From contig JAFGCA010000731.1 in assembly GCA_016932895.1 (NCBI GenBank), forward strand, positions 1 through 23,528: a stretch of 23,528 nt of DNA. The letters are read 5' to 3'. Numbering within the stretch: position 1 is the first letter of the stretch; every line of letters begins with the position of its first letter. The notes beneath the pieces were generated by a model. The model saw only the letters and a program-made list of their open reading frames with translations. It was not told where the DNA came from and searched no databases. This stretch comes from Sedimentisphaerales bacterium. GTDB lineage: Bacteria > Planctomycetota > Phycisphaerae > Sedimentisphaerales > SG8-4. A program made the translations under genes and the position numbers. This document shows positions 22,492-23,528 of this stretch, piece by piece.

Positions 22492-23528
22492 CCCGGAACG
22501 CACAACAACGCTCTGCGGCCGACGCGCCGACGCGCCGGGGGGGAAACCGCGCTCGCTTGCTGGTGCGCGGAGCGTGCCTGGTCGGGGCGGTCTTGCTGCT
22601 CTGGCCCGTGGTCCCGGTCGCCTGGGCGCCGGCACTGGTTGGGGCCCTGAGCCCCTTCGTGGCGACGGCCTCACTGCTCGCGACGCGCGCATGGGCCGCC
22701 ATGGCATGGGCGGGACTGGCCGTGGGCGTGGTCGTCCTGGTGCGCCATCGCATCTTCTGCCGCTGGATATGCCCGATGGGATTGTGCCTGGACGGCGCGA
22801 GCCGGTTGGGACGCCGGCTCGGACGACGGGTCGTGCCGGGACCTCGGGTCGGGCCCTGGATCGTCCTGCTGACACTGGGCGGTGCGTGCCTGGGATATCC
22901 TCTGCTGTTGTGGCTCGATCCGCTGGCGCTCTTCACCGGCGTTTTTACGCTGGGGACCGACGGCCCCGCGTCCTTCGTGTCGTTCTCGGCGCTGCTCTTT
23001 TTTGCTCTGCTGCTGTCGAGCCTGCTGTGGCCCAACCTCTGGTGCGCGCGAATCTGTCCGCTGGGTGCGTTCCAGGACCTGCTGTCGTTTTGGCGCCGAT
23101 TCCTCGGTTCGGTCCGGCGGCGCCTGGGCGCTGCCGACGACGCGTGGCAGAACGGTCAGATTCTCAGCCGACGAACCGCGATGGGAATCGCAACCGGTGC
23201 GGTGGTCGCGCGGATGACGGGACTGGCTCGCGGGAAGACGTCTCACCCTCTGCGCCCGCCGGGCGCTCTCGACGAATCGAAGTTCGTCGGTGTGTGTACG
23301 CGGTGCGGCAACTGCCTGCGCTCGTGCCCGAGCGGGATCATTCGGCGCGACACCGGACAGGGTGGATGGGCGAGTCTGTGGACGCCCGTGCTGAATTTCC
23401 AGGACGATTACTGTCGGGAAGACTGCACGCAGTGCACGCAGGTCTGTCCCAGCGGCGCGCTGATGCGTCTGTTGCCTGAAGACAAGCCGCGGATGCGCCT
23501 GGGCCTGCCCCGCGTGGACATGGACATC
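22488..23528 (+). CDS. Polytopic 4Fe-4S ferredoxin-type membrane protein (NapH-like), 3' end outside window
   Basis: The frame opens at TTG 22488, overlapping the FAD gene stop by four bases, and runs without stop to the right edge (347 codons). AGGAGG (22471-22476) 11 bases upstream supports this start. Hydrophobic segments occupy about residues 27-55, 58-86, 122-150 and 160-185. Four cysteine groups are visible: CRWICPMGLC (91-100), CARICP (186-191), CTRCGNCLRSCP (270-281) and CREDCTQCTQVCP (309-321). The last two are ferredoxin-type CxxCxxCxxxC clusters. Inference: it carries electrons between membrane carriers and the coupled Tat-exported flavoprotein. The longer-looking ORF at 22439-23479 in another frame is a shadow of this gene. 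Confidence 0.85.
   Translation, partial: MTRNAQQRSAADAPTRRGGNRARLLVRGACLVGAVLLLWPVVPVAWAPALVGALSPFVATASLLATRAWAAMAWAGLAVGVVVLVRHRIFCRWICPMGLCLDGASRLGRRLGRRVVPGPRVGPWIVLLTLGGACLGYPLLLWLDPLALFTGVFTLGTDGPASFVSFSALLFFALLLSSLLWPNLWCARICPLGAFQDLLSFWRRFLGSVRRRLGAADDAWQNGQILSRRTAMGIATGAVVARMTGLARGKTSHPLRPPGALDESKFVGVCTRCGNCLRSCPSGIIRRDTGQGGWASLWTPVLNFQDDYCREDCTQCTQVCPSGALMRLLPEDKPRMRLGLPRVDMDI

Noticed and set aside
22439..23479. 346-aa plus-strand ORF
   Set aside because: It is another frame of the ferredoxin membrane protein; the true frame has TM segments and cysteine clusters and starts at TTG 22488.

Overview
The window is GC-rich bacterial DNA, densely coded, with mostly minus-strand operons. 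The gene content suggests a Planctomycetota-like, probably anaerobic polysaccharide degrader. It includes a secreted PQQ-type propeller protein, a propeller/sodium-symporter fusion, a GH106-like glycosidase, a Tat-exported FAD protein, a Re-citrate-synthase-like enzyme and an alternate GlmU-like protein. The lineage is an inference from gene content; there is no rRNA or marker gene to settle it.

Layout. Positions 1-7084 (minus) form a gene train. A small helical protein and a nucleotidyltransferase overlap by four bases, followed by the sulfur transferase LarE and a secreted endonuclease/exonuclease/phosphatase-family protein. After a 90-bp gap holding a 24-bp near-perfect palindrome come an RraA-family aldolase/decarboxylase, a D-2-hydroxyacid dehydrogenase and a propeller-symporter fusion that runs off the left edge. 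The last three look like an uptake and catabolism operon for a sugar-derived acid. tRNA-Thr(CGT), with a good promoter, lies upstream at 7222-7293.

Positions 7533-11200 start with a secreted PQQ-like propeller protein (plus). An accessory patch follows: an orphan BrnA-type antitoxin, an 85-aa conserved-looking protein, a NYN-domain nuclease, a doubtful ORF carrying a 35-bp palindrome, and a second small-protein/nucleotidyltransferase pair with a near-leaderless extended -10 promoter. Positions 11218-12881 (minus) hold a cupin, the tRNA deaminase TadA, a GNAT acetyltransferase and a tRNA-Met/tRNA-Glu pair with a strong promoter.

Positions 13022-15677 hold a GH106-like glycosidase with its own promoter. 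A gene-poor stretch follows with a probably frameshifted small lipoprotein. Positions 16486-20718 (minus) contain a second NYN protein with a LOTUS-like C-terminus, then (reading upstream) a Re-citrate-synthase-like enzyme, an acyl carrier protein and an alternate GlmU-like nucleotidyltransferase. These last three probably form one unit. Positions 20719-21123 are non-coding and rich in hairpins. From 21124 to the right edge, a Tat-signal FAD oxidoreductase is coupled by a 4-base overlap to a polytopic multi-cluster ferredoxin protein that is cut by the window end.

The least explained signals are the two independent small-protein/nucleotidyltransferase modules, the ACP with the Re-citrate-synthase-like enzyme, the hairpin arrays at 17436-17634 and 20783-20969, and the 24-bp operator candidate. 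I found no CRISPR array, insertion sequence or complete known defence system.
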